A DNA stretch of 64,000 nucleotides from Ichthyophis bannanicus (GCA_033557465.1 CM066037.1:514654686-514718685); one strand, 5' to 3'. Shown: positions 1 to 10,953, counted from the first letter of the stretch. The notes: generated by a model from the sequence alone, not told the origin. A program made the numbers and translations.

Positions 1-460
1 TCCAACCATATGCATTTTACCGAAAGTTCATAAATTTTTGACGGTACCTCCTGGCAGACCAGCCATCTCCAGTATTAGTTCTACAGTTACAGTTTTGATT
101 TATTTGATATACCACCTATGTTCTGTTCTGGAACCTCTCTACAAATTCATTGATTTTTTTTCTATGCCCTTTTGTTCCATCTATACCTTCTTATGTGAGA
201 GATTCTGCTGGTATTATTAACCTCTTAGAGGCCTTTGATGGCGACAAATCTGAATTATGTCTAGTCACCCTAGACATTGATTCCCTATATACCAACATCC
301 CCCAGGAAGGTGCTTTGGATGATATACTTAAATACCTTAATTTGAGGACTGGTCCCTCTCATGTACCCACAGCGTTTCTTGTAGAGATGGCCCATATAGC
401 ACTGACAAATACATATTTGATGACTGTTTTTATCAACAAATTAAGGGTACAGCAATGGGA

Positions 461-1076
461 GATGCTATCAGGGTCATTGGGATGTCCATCCCCGCTATTG
501 GTGCCCTTTTCCACCCTGCCCTCCTTCCTCGCTCGTTGTACGGGGAAGTTAGATGGCACAGGGAAGGGGCGGATTGGAGGCGGCATTAGGGAGGGCGGTG
601 GGCAGTTGTCAGCCCCAGACGTACAGGGCTGATTCCAATGTTGGCCCTGTATGTCCGAGGCTGACGGCTTAGATGGGGAACTTATTCCACTTCTGAGGTG
701 GAATAAGTTCCCCGATCAGGTAGAGGATGGCGGCCTGGGGCATGGCAGAAGCGGGAGGGGTCAGAGAGCATTCCCCACTGCTCAACTAAAATTAGCCTTG
801 GGAGGCTGGATCAGGGGTCGGACTGCAGGGAAAGCATTGTATGAACTGGCAGCCGGGGATCATGGCTTTACAAAGGAGCCATGGTGCAATGGAGCCACGG
901 TGCCTGTACGTGTAGGCTGGGCTGAATTGTGGTCCTGGCCTGCACGTACTGGCCTATTTGCAATTCCGATCCCGTGGGGCTAGACATGCCCTGCGGGATT
1001 GGAATTGTGATTCCCTCTGTGCGTCCGGATCCGGCCGAGTGCACAGAGGGCTTGTACGTCTGGATTGGAATCGGGA
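461..1076. mobile_element. GC-rich 612-bp insertion inside the PLE RT
   Basis: The PLE frame is interrupted after GTAMG and resumes at base 1077, so the stretch between is foreign. A four-base GGGA occurs at both borders (457-460 and 1073-1076) and may be a target duplication. The insert is much more GC-rich than its surroundings and full of short inverted repeats, including 675-690/698-713 and 961-974/994-1007. I see no coding region and no long terminal inverted repeat. A MITE or satellite-derived insertion is likely; the class is unknown. Confidence 0.6.
675..713. repeat. Perfect 16-bp stem, 7-base loop hairpin
   Basis: The arms 675-690 (GGGGAACTTATTCCAC) and 698-713 are exact reverse complements around the loop TTCTGAG. 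It lies inside the GC-rich insertion. No flanking T-run or gene makes it a terminator. Confidence 0.85.
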
Positions 1077-1445
1077 TCTATGGCTCTGGACATAGCTAAT
1101 CTCTATGTGGCAGAGTCTGAGCTTTTCAACGTCTCTACTTTTTCCTTCTCCACCGAGGTTATCTTCTGGAAATGATACATTGATGATATTTTCATTCTAT
1201 GGAGAGGTGACACTGTCATACTATCTCAGTTTCTGCAATGGCTAAATACCCAAGATACCAACCTCAGATTTCAGATGCAGTCTGATGCCCATTGGATACC
1301 GTTCTTAGATATCCTTATCAAGAAAAACACTTATAGTTTCAATACTACTATATTTAGAAAACCAACTGACAGGAACAAACTTCTTAGATATGATAGCTTT
1401 CACAATAACAGTTTGAAAAGGAACTTACTCGTTTCTTAAATCCTG

Positions 1446-1930
1446 AGATTATACAGGCAGTGTACAGACTTCACAGAGTATGATTGAAGTTTTAAGTGCC
1501 CTAGGCCTCCCCGTGTATACGGATCCCATTTAAAGAGCCCACTAAATTTTCCCAAGAGTAGAGAGTGAGACACAACATTGCCCTTGGATGGTTGTGACCA
1601 ATGAGTGCCAACCAGTGAGTGCTGATTCTGCAAGGGCTACACACAGAAAGGAGATTATTCTTACATCCCCTATGAACTGTGTATTTGTGTTCTCTGATTC
1701 TATCCATTAACATGAGTGCTACAGGTGCCATAAAATCTCAGGGTAATGGTGTCAGAAATCCACGACCAGCATAACATCTTTGTTCTGATTTGTCCCATAT
1801 TTTTCTAAGTTATGATAACAGTTTTGTCCCCATTATCTCTGTCAGAAGCAGGTTGCAATCATCTACCACTGTCCCTGTAAAGAGAGAGCTCACTGTGACC
1901 GTTACCTCTATGAGACTAGAGGGCACTCTT
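1446..1930 (+). pseudogene. PLE C-terminal region with probable GIY-YIG endonuclease remnant
   Basis: The sequence downstream of the RT keeps scattered PLE-like residues (FLRLYRQC) and, at about 1847-1885, a YHCPCK stretch. This resembles the Y..xCPC start of the GIY-YIG endonuclease that ends Penelope proteins. Stops and frameshifts are everywhere. The RT assignment upstream is strong; the endonuclease assignment is tentative. Confidence 0.4.
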
Positions 1931-3189
1931 ACCTCTGAACTAATAATGAACTAATACTCGGGGGCATAGTATTAAGAGATGTAATGCTGCCAAGGGTATA
2001 GCCTTCCAAACGAGACATTGCAAGGAGACCATATCTACTCTGTGAGCATTAAAGATTCCATGACATGTTTCCATAAAGCAGGGAAGCTAAATTCTAACAC
2101 AGTTTGAAACAACCAAAGAAACGATTTTGTTCGTATTTTGGATCTGCTTGCTTTCTCTGTTTTTTTTAAAAAATAAATTAGTTTATTTATTTAAATGGCA
2201 AAACCCAATATAGATGCACCATAAACTAATCCATACATAGAAGAAGGAGTCATTTGGGGTTGGTGCTTAAATAGCATATTTTGTACTTTCTATTTTTCTG
2301 TATAAATGTTTTTTTGAGAGAATCATGCCGTTCAAATCCTTGTTTTCTTTTCTAATCACCATGTCTGTGAACAAGAAATATAAAGCCCCAGCATGGAGGC
2401 ACAAAATCAATCCTCCTTCTGCAGGTTGTATCATTATCTTCCTATTGACGATCTGTGGATGTAATCGTGACCATTTTCCACAGAAGCCTCTTTAGTATGT
2501 CAGCTCTCGGATGAATTTTCTATATGAATTTTTTTCCATTTCAATCTAAGAGGGAACAGTTTGTTTGCAGTTATGTTATTAGAGAGATAGTACTCATATG
2601 ATACATGGTATACAAGCAGTTAGCTTTCAAGGGGCAATAGTGAATGTTAACTCCTGTTGTACATACAGTTGTCTGAACAAAATGGGGAGACAAAGTATAT
2701 TTTAAAGAGCAGCACATCATTGCTGGACTCCACATTCTAAATAGTGATTTCTTCAGAGCCTTTCTGATCCCTTGGTCACTCGGAATGAGTCAAGGATTTA
2801 ACATATTGGTGATTCATAGGACTCTTATGGGCAGTATTTATGGTTAGTGCCAGGGGTTCAGGTTATAGGTCATTTCCAGGTTCAGACACAGAACTTTCTG
2901 GCAGTCAAGAGTGGTCATGGACTGTGAGTGGCTAGGAACTCACCCATATCTCAAGCCCTTGGTAGACAGATGCCAGGTGACAGAGGCAAATGGATAGGCT
3001 ACATATAGAGAGACAATGGGAGTACTCTCTTGGGGTTGTCTTCACCTATGGTCCTTCCTGATGTTTATGAATTAGATAGGTAGCCATGATTTGTTTTTAG
3101 AGGATTTGGATTTAGCTCACGCCTTTCTTAGGAGTAACTCACCTTGAACTTGTGAGAAAATTTTCAGCTAAATCTAATTCCCACTATGT
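1931..3189. other. No recognised feature
   Basis: AT-rich sequence with a short TTTATTTATTTAAA stretch near 2180. No supported reading frame, repeat family or RNA gene was seen. Confidence 0.5.
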
Positions 3190-3366
3190 AAGAGCAGCTC
3201 AAGGCAAGTTACATTCAGGAGTCCAGCATGCCGTGTAGAATTTTCCTATGCCTTGGAGGACTTACAATCTAAGGTTGTACCTAGGGCTATGGAGGCTTAA
3301 GTGATTTACTCAAGCTTCCCTGGTTTTCAGCCTGCTGCTCTAACCATTAGGCTGCTTCTCCACTCT
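3190..3366 (-). mobile_element. Degenerate tRNA-headed SINE
   Basis: Read on the minus strand, the right end gives a tRNA-like head (counterpart of CTAACCATTAGGCTGCTTCTCCACTC-type sequence near 3340-3366). It is followed by a core matching the 'GTGATTTACTCAAG' version of the GTGGCTTGCCCAAG core seen in the intact SINEs here. Divergence is high, so this is an old copy. Confidence 0.55.
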
Positions 3367-3398
3367 GAGGAAGGCGGCATTACCATTGCTGTGGTGCA

Positions 3399-3657
3399 GG
3401 GATCAGTCATTGGTTGTGGTCTTTATAACATGCTTGTGATCAAGATTAAGAAAGGGTTATTAAGGAAAGGGCTATTAAGGAAAGGTTTGCCTTTTTGTGG
3501 ATGATCCCAAAATCTGCAACATGGATGGTGCAGAAAATATGAAAAGAGATCTAGCAAAGCTTAAGAAATATTCTAGAGTTTGGAAGCTAAAATTTTATTC
3601 TAAACAATGCAGAATCATGCATTTTGTCTGCAAAAACGCAAGGGAGTGGTACAATAT
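3399..3657 (+). pseudogene. CR1 RT fragment, decayed
   Basis: The translated segments align by eye with the CR1 at 16930-17190. They contain a decayed GSVxGxxLxN stretch, VDDPKIC in place of FADDTKIC, then MKRDLAKLKKYSRVWKL and MHFVCKNAREWYN. Several indels disrupt it. It is a 5'- and 3'-truncated CR1 remnant, older than the other CR1 copies in the window. Confidence 0.75.
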
Positions 3658-3659
3658 TT

Positions 3660-5123
3660 ATTTGTATAGCAAGTGTTTCCGAAGGTCAACATGGTTTACA
3701 AGGAACAATTTAAATTAACTTTACATAGAACAGGGAAAATAAATATGCAGTATTTAACAATGGAAAAATAATGTATTTACATAGAGCAGGGAAAGTCAAC
3801 ATGCCATAACATTTAATGATCAAAAAGTAATGTTTGATAACTAATATGTAATAAAGAGCTTTTTGCAATAATGAGTGATGAGTGTTGGCTCTTGAGGGTT
3901 ACATAAATGAGCAAGTGTTAATAAATGTTAATTAGGCAAAGGTGTGTCAGGGGTGTGCCTAGATTGATGATTTGGATGATCAACATGAGTGTGTGGTCTT
4001 GAGGTTCATTTCTGAGTGTTGATGTCGCGGTAAGATGTAGGGAGGTCGTGGTTGAAGCTGAATTATGTTTTATTCTCAAAATGCTCTTTGAATAACAAAG
4101 TTTTCAGTTCCTTCCTGAATTGGCAGATGTCAATTTCTTTCTGAGTTTAGGAGATAGGTTGTTCCAAAGTCCAGGTGCATATAATGAGAAGACCCTTGCA
4201 CAAGTTGTTTGGTTACATTTCAGTCTTTCTATGGGTACTAACAGAGGGCCCGATAATTGAAAGACATTTACATGGTTTACAGCCAAGTAAACCATGTAAA
4301 TGCCTTAAAGAGGACTATTCAATGGCAACTACACGTTTAGTATCGTTGAATATCCCCTACTAAGTCCCTTGTGCACCCTGATGCAATCCAAATCTGCTTC
4401 GACATCAAAGAATATTAAGATGTATCCTTATTGAGGATTCTTAACGCCTTTTAGGATTTTGTCAAAAAGAGAAGTGATTAGCGTCTCTATGCTATGATGT
4501 GTCTTAAATCCGTGTTGTAAGTCTAATGTGTTGTTTATGTTGATTTAATCTTGTAGTTGAAGTAGAACAACCTTTTCAATTATTTTGGCTAAAAACTGTA
4601 GACTGGTGATAGGTCTGCATGAAGATGGGTTGCTAGCATCTAGCTTTGGATTCTTTAGGATGGGTCTGATTGAGCCGTTCTTGGTGGTATATGAGCTTGT
4701 TCAAAGGAATGGAGCTATTTCAGAGTGGGTGGTTTGTATCTTCTTACCAGGCATGGGTCCAGTGGTAATGTGGTTGTGTTAATTGTTATTATGATGTTTT
4801 CCGAGCTTACCAGAGATGGTGGGGAAAGTTTAATAAAAGAAATGTTAGTTATTTGGATAATTTGGGATTCAATTGTGTTACAGCAGGATCCCTCAAGTTT
4901 GGATTTGAAGAAGTTGGCTAAGCTTTGTGGATCGAGACCGTTGGTTGTTTTGTTGTCGTTGTTATGGTTTAATAGGGATTTTACAATGTCAAATAATTCT
5001 CTGAGCTTATTTAAGGAGCTAATGACTAGTTTAGAGTGGTACTTTTTTTTTGTGTTTATTGACTTTGAGGCCAGTTCTGTACTGGCCGTCCAGCCCCTTA
5101 TGGCCGATCTGAATTGGCGTGTA
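3660..5123 (-). pseudogene. L2-clade LINE, 5'-truncated and decayed
   Basis: The minus strand carries an L2-type ORF2 relic. From high to low coordinate there is the linker before RT (KLVISSLNKLRELFDIVKSL at about 5000-5060), an 'INTTTLPLDPC' motif near 4755-4790, the RT entry (PITSLQFLAKIIEKVV-like) near 4560-4650, and a 'HGFKTHHSIETL'-like stretch near 4470-4520. The C-terminal ARVFSLYAPGLWNNLSPKLR follows at about 4120-4200, then a 3' UTR with tail towards 3660. The same order of motifs is intact in the L2 at 57758-60797. Internal deletions removed the RT catalytic box. The 5' side is cut by the Tc1 element at 5126. Confidence 0.82.
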
Positions 5124-5125
5124 TA

Positions 5126-6471
5126 CAGTGCATTGCAAAAGTAATCATCGTCTCTGTGTTTGTCCTGTTTTGTCGCATTACAACCTTGAATTAAAATGGA
5201 GTATTGGGGGTTAGCACCATGTGATATACACAACATGCCTATGACTTGAAGGTGCAAAATATCCTTTATTGCAACACAAACAATAATTAAGACAAAAAAA
5301 ACCCTGAAAGCAGGAGTGTGCATATGTATTCACCCCCCAAAGTCAATATGTTCTAATCTAGAGCCACCTTTTGCTGCAATTACAGCTGCAAGTCTCTTGG
5401 GGAATGTCTCTATTAGCTTAGCACATCTAGCCACTGGGAGTTTCACCCATTCCTAAAGCAAAACTGCTCCAACTCCTTCAAGTTAGATGGGTTGCATTGG
5501 TGTACAGCCATCTTCAAGTCATGCCACAGATTCTCAGTTGGATTGAGGTCTGGGCTTTGACTAGACCATTCCAAGACATTTAAATGTTTCCCTTTAAACT
5601 AGCTTTAGCAATATGTTTAGGGTCAATGTTCTGCTGGATGGTGAACCTTCGTTCCAGTCTCAAATCTTTGGCAGACTGAAACAGGTTTTCCTCAAGAATT
5701 TCCCTGTATTTTGTGCCATCCATCGTTCCTTCAATCCTGACTAGTTTTCCTGTCCCTGCCAATGAAAAATATCCCCACAGCATGATGCTGCCACCACCAT
5801 GTTTCACTGTGGGAATGATGTTCTCGGGGTGATGGGAAGTGTTAGGTTTGCGTCACATATGGCATTTCCCATGATGGCCAAAAAGTTCAATTTTCATCTC
5901 ATCTGACCAGAGAACCTTCTTCCATGTGTTTGGAGGGTCTGCCATATGCTGTCGTGCAAACTCCAAACATGTTTTCTTCTTTCTTTCTTTAAGCAATGAC
6001 TTTTTTCTCTTCCATAAAGCCCCACTCTGTAGCATGTATGGCATAAAGTGGTCCTATGGACAGATACTCCTATCTCCACTGTGGATCTTTGCAGCTCCTT
6101 CAGTGTTATCCTTCGTGGCTTTGTAGCATCTCTGATTAATGCCCTCCTTGCCCAGTCTGTGAGTTTTGATAGGTGGCCTTCTCTTGTCAGGTTTGTAGTG
6201 GTGCCATATTCTTTCTATTTTGTTATAATGGATTTAATTGTACTCCAGGGGATACTCAGAATTTGGGATATTCTTTTTATTACCCAACCCTGATCTATAC
6301 TCCACAACTTTGTCTTTGACCTGTTTGGAGTGCTCCTTGGTCTTCATGTTGCTTGCTTAGTGGTATTGCAGAGTCAGAGGCCTTACAGAAAAGGTATATT
6401 TATACAGGGATCATGTGACAGATCATGTGACACTAATTGCACACAGGTGGACTCTAATCAACTAATTAACC
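5126..6471 (-). mobile_element. Tc1/mariner element, one end lost
   Basis: The left terminus CAGTGCATTGCAAAAG follows a TA dinucleotide at 5124-5125, the expected Tc1 target site, and the subterminal sequence is typical of vertebrate Tc1 elements. The transposase lies on the minus strand. The opposite terminal repeat is missing: the element stops near 6471, where L1 ORF1 sequence resumes, so the right end was deleted. It separates the L2 relic on its left from the L1 relic on its right. Confidence 0.9.
5480..6079 (-). pseudogene. Tc1 transposase, inactive
   Basis: This is a DDE/D transposase of the Tc1 type, which cuts and pastes DNA at TA sites. Visible in order on the minus strand are CYRVGLYGR, a basic stretch, FARQHM, NTWKKVLWSDE (first catalytic D), MKHGGGSIMLWGYFS, then IDPKHIAK (second catalytic D region, with the usual DND altered). 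SPDLNPTENLW near 5530-5560 holds the third acidic residue. The reading frame is broken by stops after GNI (5580), by a stop in KCHM (5853) and by indels, so no functional protein can be made. The N-terminal helix-turn-helix part is largely gone. Confidence 0.88.
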
Positions 6472-6731
6472 ATAAGAAATAGCCCGGTATTTTACTAAGT
6501 ACTTACGTGGATACTTCAGAAAAAATAGCACTCCCAGCTGCTGAACCCCTGGGTACAAAAGAAGAAATTCACGTCTTCTCCGCTGCTTGTCTCAAGCCAA
6601 GTTTGAAAACATACAGACTAAAAGGACCTTGAACAGCAAATTATTTTTTTTAAAGAAATTCTTCATTAGCCATTCTTTATCTGACATCAAAGCTAACACT
6701 AGTAATGTAGCAGGAGTTGCAAACCTGGAAT

Positions 6732-7014
6732 GGAGGAGTGGCCTAGTGGTTGGGGCAAGGTACTTCAGGCCGGAAGGTCAGGGGTTCAAATCCCACTAGA
6801 GGACAGCAACCTTGGGCCAGAAGGACCGGGGTTTCTAGTCCCACAGGTGCTCCTTGTGGTCTTGGGCAAGCCACTTAACCCTCCATAGCCCATGTTCCCT
6901 GTAAAATAGTTATCTCCAAGTTATAATGCCCTGTTCAATGTAATTTCAGTTTGTTCAATGTAAACCACACTGATGCAGAATAGCATGGTATATAAGAGAA
7001 TGTAAATAAATAAA
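6732..7014 (+). mobile_element. tRNA-headed SINE with MIR-like core
   Basis: The head has an A-box-like TGGCCTAGTGGTTGGGGC and a good B box (GGGGTTCAAATCCC), the RNA polymerase III internal promoter. A core with CTTGGGCAAGCCACTTAACC, very like the MIR/CORE-SINE core, follows. The LINE-like tail has AATGTAAACCACACTGATGC and a (TAAA)n end. The same tail sequence (TGTAAACCGCxxTGATGC) ends other SINE and L2 copies here, suggesting that an L2-type LINE supplies the retrotransposition machinery. Confidence 0.9.
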
Positions 7015-7309
7015 CCCTTTCTGAAAATCCTCCAGAATAGTTGATATATCCAATACATCCACTTGCCCCAACTCAGGAGTCACCCCAGAAGAAAGAGTTT
7101 TCTTAGAAGATGGAAGATAGTACACCTTCACCATTGGCACTGGGATACCCAAAACTTCAGTTAAATAGTTCCGGAACATATCTGTTGGTGAAACCAACAA
7201 AGCCCTGGGAAAATTCACAAATCTCAAATTTGCTGCCCTAGCTGAGTTTTCCAAAAGCTCAAGCTTTGCTTTAATTACAGAAGATTATTTCATGAAAGAG
7301 TCTGAACAA

Positions 7310-8929
7310 TTTAGCCGGAGGATCCAAGATCGCGACTTCCTAGGTGTGCTGTGCAGCGCGGACTTTTCTATAGGGAAGAAGCGGAAGACTAGAGGGGCTA
7401 AAGAGCCTTCCATTGCCTCTCAGGTCTCTACACCTTTACCTTCAGTGGCCGTTGGGCCATTGGATTCTTTTTTTCTTCCTGTGCCGTGACAGTCAGTTGG
7501 TGGTGGAGTCCTCGGCGTCTGCATCGGGCGACAACTCTTGCTACCTGTGCTCAGCTTGGGCCTCAAAAGTCCCTCATCAAGAAGCCTTTGACCTGGAGAG
7601 ACAGGCGGAGGGTCTCGAGCTGGTGGATTCTGCCAGCGATCAGGGACCAGTCTTGGGACGTGGCTCGGTCACTGGTGTCCCCTTGGAACAGCGTCAGAGT
7701 TCAGAAGTCTTGGCGAAAATGGCGGAGGGAAGTGACGGATCAGTTCCTGGTCTGCAGGCACCCACTCTGCTGCCGAGTTGTTCAGAAGTTATATCTGGCA
7801 GTGTGGAGATTCTCCCTGACATCTTCTGTCTCTCCGGAGGCTGTAACTTTGGAAACTATATGGGCCGCTATTATGCAGCTTCAGGAGGATTTGGCCCCAC
7901 GGATGTCCAACTTGGCGTCTCAGGTTTCTACTAATATATCTATTATTCAAGAGAATGTAACTAAAATTTCATCTCTACAGGTGGATGTTTCCAGTTTACA
8001 ATCTAAGGCACTAACTGTTGAGAGTGATTTGGACTCTTTCAAGAAGTTTATAGTACCTATACGTATTAAATTGGAGATGTTGGAGAATGCAACTCGTGCT
8101 GTGAATCTTCGTTTGGTCAATTTTCCTAGAATTGCATCGATATCTGCAAGGGACATGTTTCAAACTTATTTGATTGAGAATTTGGGTATCCCCCTGAATC
8201 CCATCCTCCTATAGCTAAGATGTATTACTTACCATCTGGGAAAAAGGATATGGGGTCTGGGGTTGTTAGAGGATTATCAACTGTTGATGCTTTAAATGTG
8301 ACGGCTATGCTGGAATCATCACAAGAAGAAAATGTGGTATCCTCTACTTTATTGATCATGTTAGCATTGTTATCTGACAAAGAATGGCTTATAAAGCTTT
8401 TCTTTAGGAAGCGACATATGTTATTTAAAGGTTTAACTGTTCGTATGTTTCTGGATCTCTCCAGGGAAACTCAGAAGAGGAGACGGGAATTTCTTCTTTT
8501 GCATCCTGGGGTTCAGCAGTTGGGAAGACTCTTCTTCCTTAAATTTCCCTGCCAGTGTCTGATTAAATATCAGTCTGTTTCGTATATTTTTTATGAGCCG
8601 TCTCAACTGCTGGCCTTTATAAACGCCCGTCATCTGGAGAGTGGGGATGCCCCTTCCTCTGCCTCTATCTGAGCATGTTAGGTATCTGACTGTTAGGCAC
8701 ACCTGTTTATTTTCTTTCGGATTACTCGTTGTTTTTCCGTTTCCTTCTAATAGTATCCTCCCTGTTTGGGGGCTAGAGTGGGTTGGGTATTGTTATTGCT
8801 ATTGCTTGGCTGCTTTGTGAGATTTTCTTTATTATGAGTTGTTTCTTTTCCTTACCCTGCTCAGTTTCTGTTTCGAGATTATATTCTTGATGTATTTGTA
8901 TAAACTTATAAATATTAAATTAAAAAAAA
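7310..8929 (+). mobile_element. L1-type insertion carrying ORF1 but no ORF2
   Basis: The 16-base target duplication GAAAGAGTCTGAACAA flanks this 1.6 kb insertion exactly (7294-7309 and 8930-8945), and it ends in an A-run (8922-8929). It contains a GC-rich leader, one ORF1 and about 250 bp of 3' untranslated sequence, with nothing resembling an endonuclease or RT. The 5' end appears untruncated because a leader of some 200 bp precedes ORF1. It landed inside an older antisense ORF1 copy. Confidence 0.9.
7486..8672 (+). pseudogene. L1-type ORF1 protein, one frameshift
   Basis: An L1/Tx1-like ORF1 protein binds LINE RNA as a coiled-coil trimer and acts as a nucleic-acid chaperone. A heptad-rich segment (IWAAIMQLQEDLAPRMSNLA to VSSLQSKALTVESDLDSFKK) at about 7855-8050 precedes the conserved NLRLVNFPR stretch near 8100. 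The YYLPSGKK, LIKLFFRK, LDLSRETQKRRREFLLL and FPCQCLIKYQ motifs of the C-terminal domain follow. The frame breaks near 8205-8220 (stop just after PLNPILL; the next segment continues in another frame from 8220). The natural start codon is uncertain because the leader is also open. Confidence 0.85.
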
Positions 8930-9121
8930 GAAAGAGTCTGAACAACATTCCAAAACATTAACCTGTGTTTGAACATCAAAGAGGTTTGAAGAGACAGTAC
9001 CTTAGATGCTGGCTCTGAAATAGCTGAAGTGTTAGACTGCACTCTCTGGTGAAGAGAAGAAACCTGGGGAACAAGGTCTGCCCCCAGCTGAACAATAGCA
9101 GTCCAGAGCGACTCAAATGGT

Positions 9122-9242
9122 CAGTGGTCTTTGTTATAAAACATATGAGGAAAGACTTATAGACTGAAATATGTATACTTTGGAAGAAAGGTGGGATAGG
9201 GAAGATATGCTAAAGACATTTAAATACCTCCAAGGTATGGTC
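9122..9242 (+). pseudogene. CR1 fragment
   Basis: A short piece aligns with the CR1 C-terminal region at 17478-17585 (YKAYEDRLKDLNMYTLEERRDRGD region). It reads YKTYEERL...MYTLEERWDREDMLKTFKYLQG with changes. Both ends are truncated. Confidence 0.75.
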
Positions 9243-9557
9243 ATGGTTAGGCCATGAAGCGCCTCCCTCTGGTGAGCTTTTGTATTGCCCCTTGCCACTG
9301 TGAACTGCCCTCCAGTCCCAAGTGGTCCTCCCAGCTCATCTCTGAGCATAAGTCATTCACTGTAGACAATGATTTTCCACACTTATAGGACTTTAAAGGC
9401 ACATAGAAGTGCATATATGCCTAAGAGATGATTTGCCTTTTAAATCTCACCATCCAAACACCACCACACAGGGGAGCTGCATCAAGCTCCGAAGTGAGCC
9501 TGTCTGAAAGTCTCCACTCTTGTTTCCAGGACAAAAATCTCCTAGGTTAGCATTTTC
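9243..9557. other. No recognised feature
   Basis: Unassigned unique-looking sequence between a CR1 piece and the first foldback MITE. Confidence 0.5.
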
Positions 9558-9755
9558 AGAGTTGCCAAGTTACTCTGTTCCAGGAGTGAGATTTTCTGCC
9601 AGTCCTGGCTTTCTGACAATCCCATCCTGATGCATTATGGGACCTGCAGCACTGATTCCAATGGGTAAAATCAGGAACTACAAATACCATACCGCACTAC
9701 AATGCAAATTTGGCAAAACAATCTCACTCATGGAACTGGGTAAGTTGGCAACTAT
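9558..9755. mobile_element. Foldback MITE, copy 1
   Basis: The left arm begins AGAGTTGCCAAGTTACTCTG and the right end is its reverse complement (GGGTAAGTTGGCAACTAT). The arms extend through CAGGAGTGAGATT / AATCTCACTCATGGAA to a middle containing GCATTATGGGACCTGCAG. There is no coding sequence. It is a palindromic non-autonomous DNA element; the superfamily is not recognised. Confidence 0.75.
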
Positions 9756-9975
9756 ACATTTTCCACAGCCCACAGTCCACACTGGGTTTTCCTCAAAACA
9801 ACAAAAGGAAACTCCACAGTCATTCTCTCTCGCTCTTTCTTTGTCAAAGACGTTCCCCATTAACTCCAGGGGGAGAAGACTGCATTCCACCACCCGCAGT
9901 TTCAGAGAGGGTGTTTATGTCTCAGTATAGCATGCGTCCTGGCTCAGTAAGACAAAAACAAAAAATCACATTTCC

Positions 9976-10160
9976 AGAGATGCCAAGTTACCCAGTTCCA
10001 GGAGTGAGATTCTTTTGCCAATTCTGATTTTAGATTTGCACTGCAATGCATTATGGTATTTATCAGAGCTGCAGGTCCCATAATTCATCAGAATGAGTTT
10101 GTCAGAAATACAGGGCTAGCTTAAAATCTCACTCCTGGAACTGGGCAACTTGGCAACTCT
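9976..10160. mobile_element. Foldback MITE, copy 2
   Basis: The same family as the copy 220 bp upstream: AGAGATGCCAAGTTACCCAG at the left and CTGGGCAACTTGGCAACTCT at the right, with the shared GCATTATGGTA middle. It abuts the truncated 3' end of the L2 that starts at 10161. Confidence 0.75.
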
Positions 10161-10953
10161 GCAGTGCATTTATCTTCCCTAACCTGCACACTGCATGCGG
10201 TGAGGGCTTGCCTGGTTGACTGCTCCTATTGCTGAGGTGCTCGCTATTCAAGTGGGGCTGGGGTCCGGTGTTGTCAGTGAGATATTTGATGAAGAGGAAA
10301 TGTTTGAGGGCCTTCCTGAACTGGCTCAAGTCGGGAATTGCCCTGATATGTGCCGGTAAGGTATTCCATAGTCTTGGGGCGCAGAGTCGGAAGGCTCTGC
10401 TAGCTGTTGTTTTGGTGCATCTTGTCATTTCTTTTGGGATTGCTAGCATGTTGGACTCTGCGGTTCTTCTTGGTCTGTTAGGTGCAAGTGGTTGGATAAG
10501 TTCAGAAAGTGAGGAGGAGGAGAGTCCCTTACCAGCTTTGAAGGTCATCAGCAAGGTCTTAAAACTGATCCTGGCCTGAATGGGGAGCCAGTGTAACTGT
10601 TTCAGGAGGGGTGTCACATGATCTCTCCTGGATGCCCCAAAGAGTACCCGCGCTGCACTGTTCATAGCCAGTTGCAGGGGGTTCAAGGTGGATTGGGGGA
10701 GCCCTTGTAGTATGGAGTTTGCATAATTGAAATGGGGAATGATCAGGGCCTGGTAAATGGTGCGGAAGTCCTCTGGCTCGAGTAACGGACGTAGGTGTCT
10801 GAGGGATCTGATCTTGAAGTAGATCACTCTTACGGTATTGGCAATGTGTTTCTTCATGTCGAGATTTTGATCCAGCGTCACCCCAAGGTAACGTATAGCG
10901 GGTTTCACTTGTAGTTCGGCATCATTTACCTTCACACAGTTGGGTGGTATGAA
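10161..10953 (-). pseudogene. L2 ORF2 C-terminal part
   Basis: It encodes the region after the RT palm: VKPAIRYLGVTLDQNLDM, FRTIYQALIIPHFNYANSIL, the VTPLLKQLHWLPIQARI motif and SRAFRLCAPRLWNTLPAHIR near the end. All of these are conserved in the L2 at 59830-60450. The frame is open for 268 codons. The C-terminus then runs into MITE sequence, so the natural stop is lost. Confidence 0.88.

Larger units (their letters stand above)
2..1445 (+). pseudogene. Penelope-like element reverse transcriptase, broken
   Basis: This is a relic of a Penelope-like element (PLE), whose RT copies RNA at a nicked chromosomal target. The frame opens at base 2 with the PLE signature LPKVHK followed by PPGRP. EPLYKFID and LVTLDIDSLYTNIP (an RT aspartate motif) follow, then GTAMG at about 446-460. 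After an insertion the frame resumes at 1077 with ANLYVAE-like residues, the catalytic YIDDIF at about 1169 and the C-terminal FLDI, FRKPTDRN and YDSFHN motifs to about 1440. Damage includes a roughly 50-bp insertion near 85-135, the 612-bp insertion at 461, a TGA just before YIDD, and frameshifts. The N-terminal part lies outside the window. The PLE fragments at 11192-11372 and 35882-36060 encode a closely related C-terminal stretch. Family call is secure; function is lost. Confidence 0.88.
6472..9120 (-). pseudogene. L1-type ORF1 relic, split by two insertions
   Basis: An old ORF1 (RNA-binding chaperone of L1/Tx1-like LINEs) lies antisense. The N-terminal coiled-coil part is at 8946-9118 (WTAIVQLGADLVPQVSSLHQRV). 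The central domain is at 7014-7293 (LRFVNFPRALLVSPTDMFRNYL and VKVYYLPSSKKTL). The C-terminal part is at 6472-6731 (LVLALMSDKEWLMKNFF, RRRREFLLLYPGVQQLG, YLVKYRAISY). It is interrupted by a SINE (6732-7014) and by a second ORF1 copy in the opposite orientation (7310-8929), and is cut on the left by Tc1. The three pieces are collinear with the ORF1 at 7486-8672, which supports a single ancestral copy. Confidence 0.85.

Noticed and set aside
5126..6471. Active Tc1 transposon
   Set aside because: One terminal repeat is missing and the transposase has stops, frameshifts and an altered catalytic neighbourhood.
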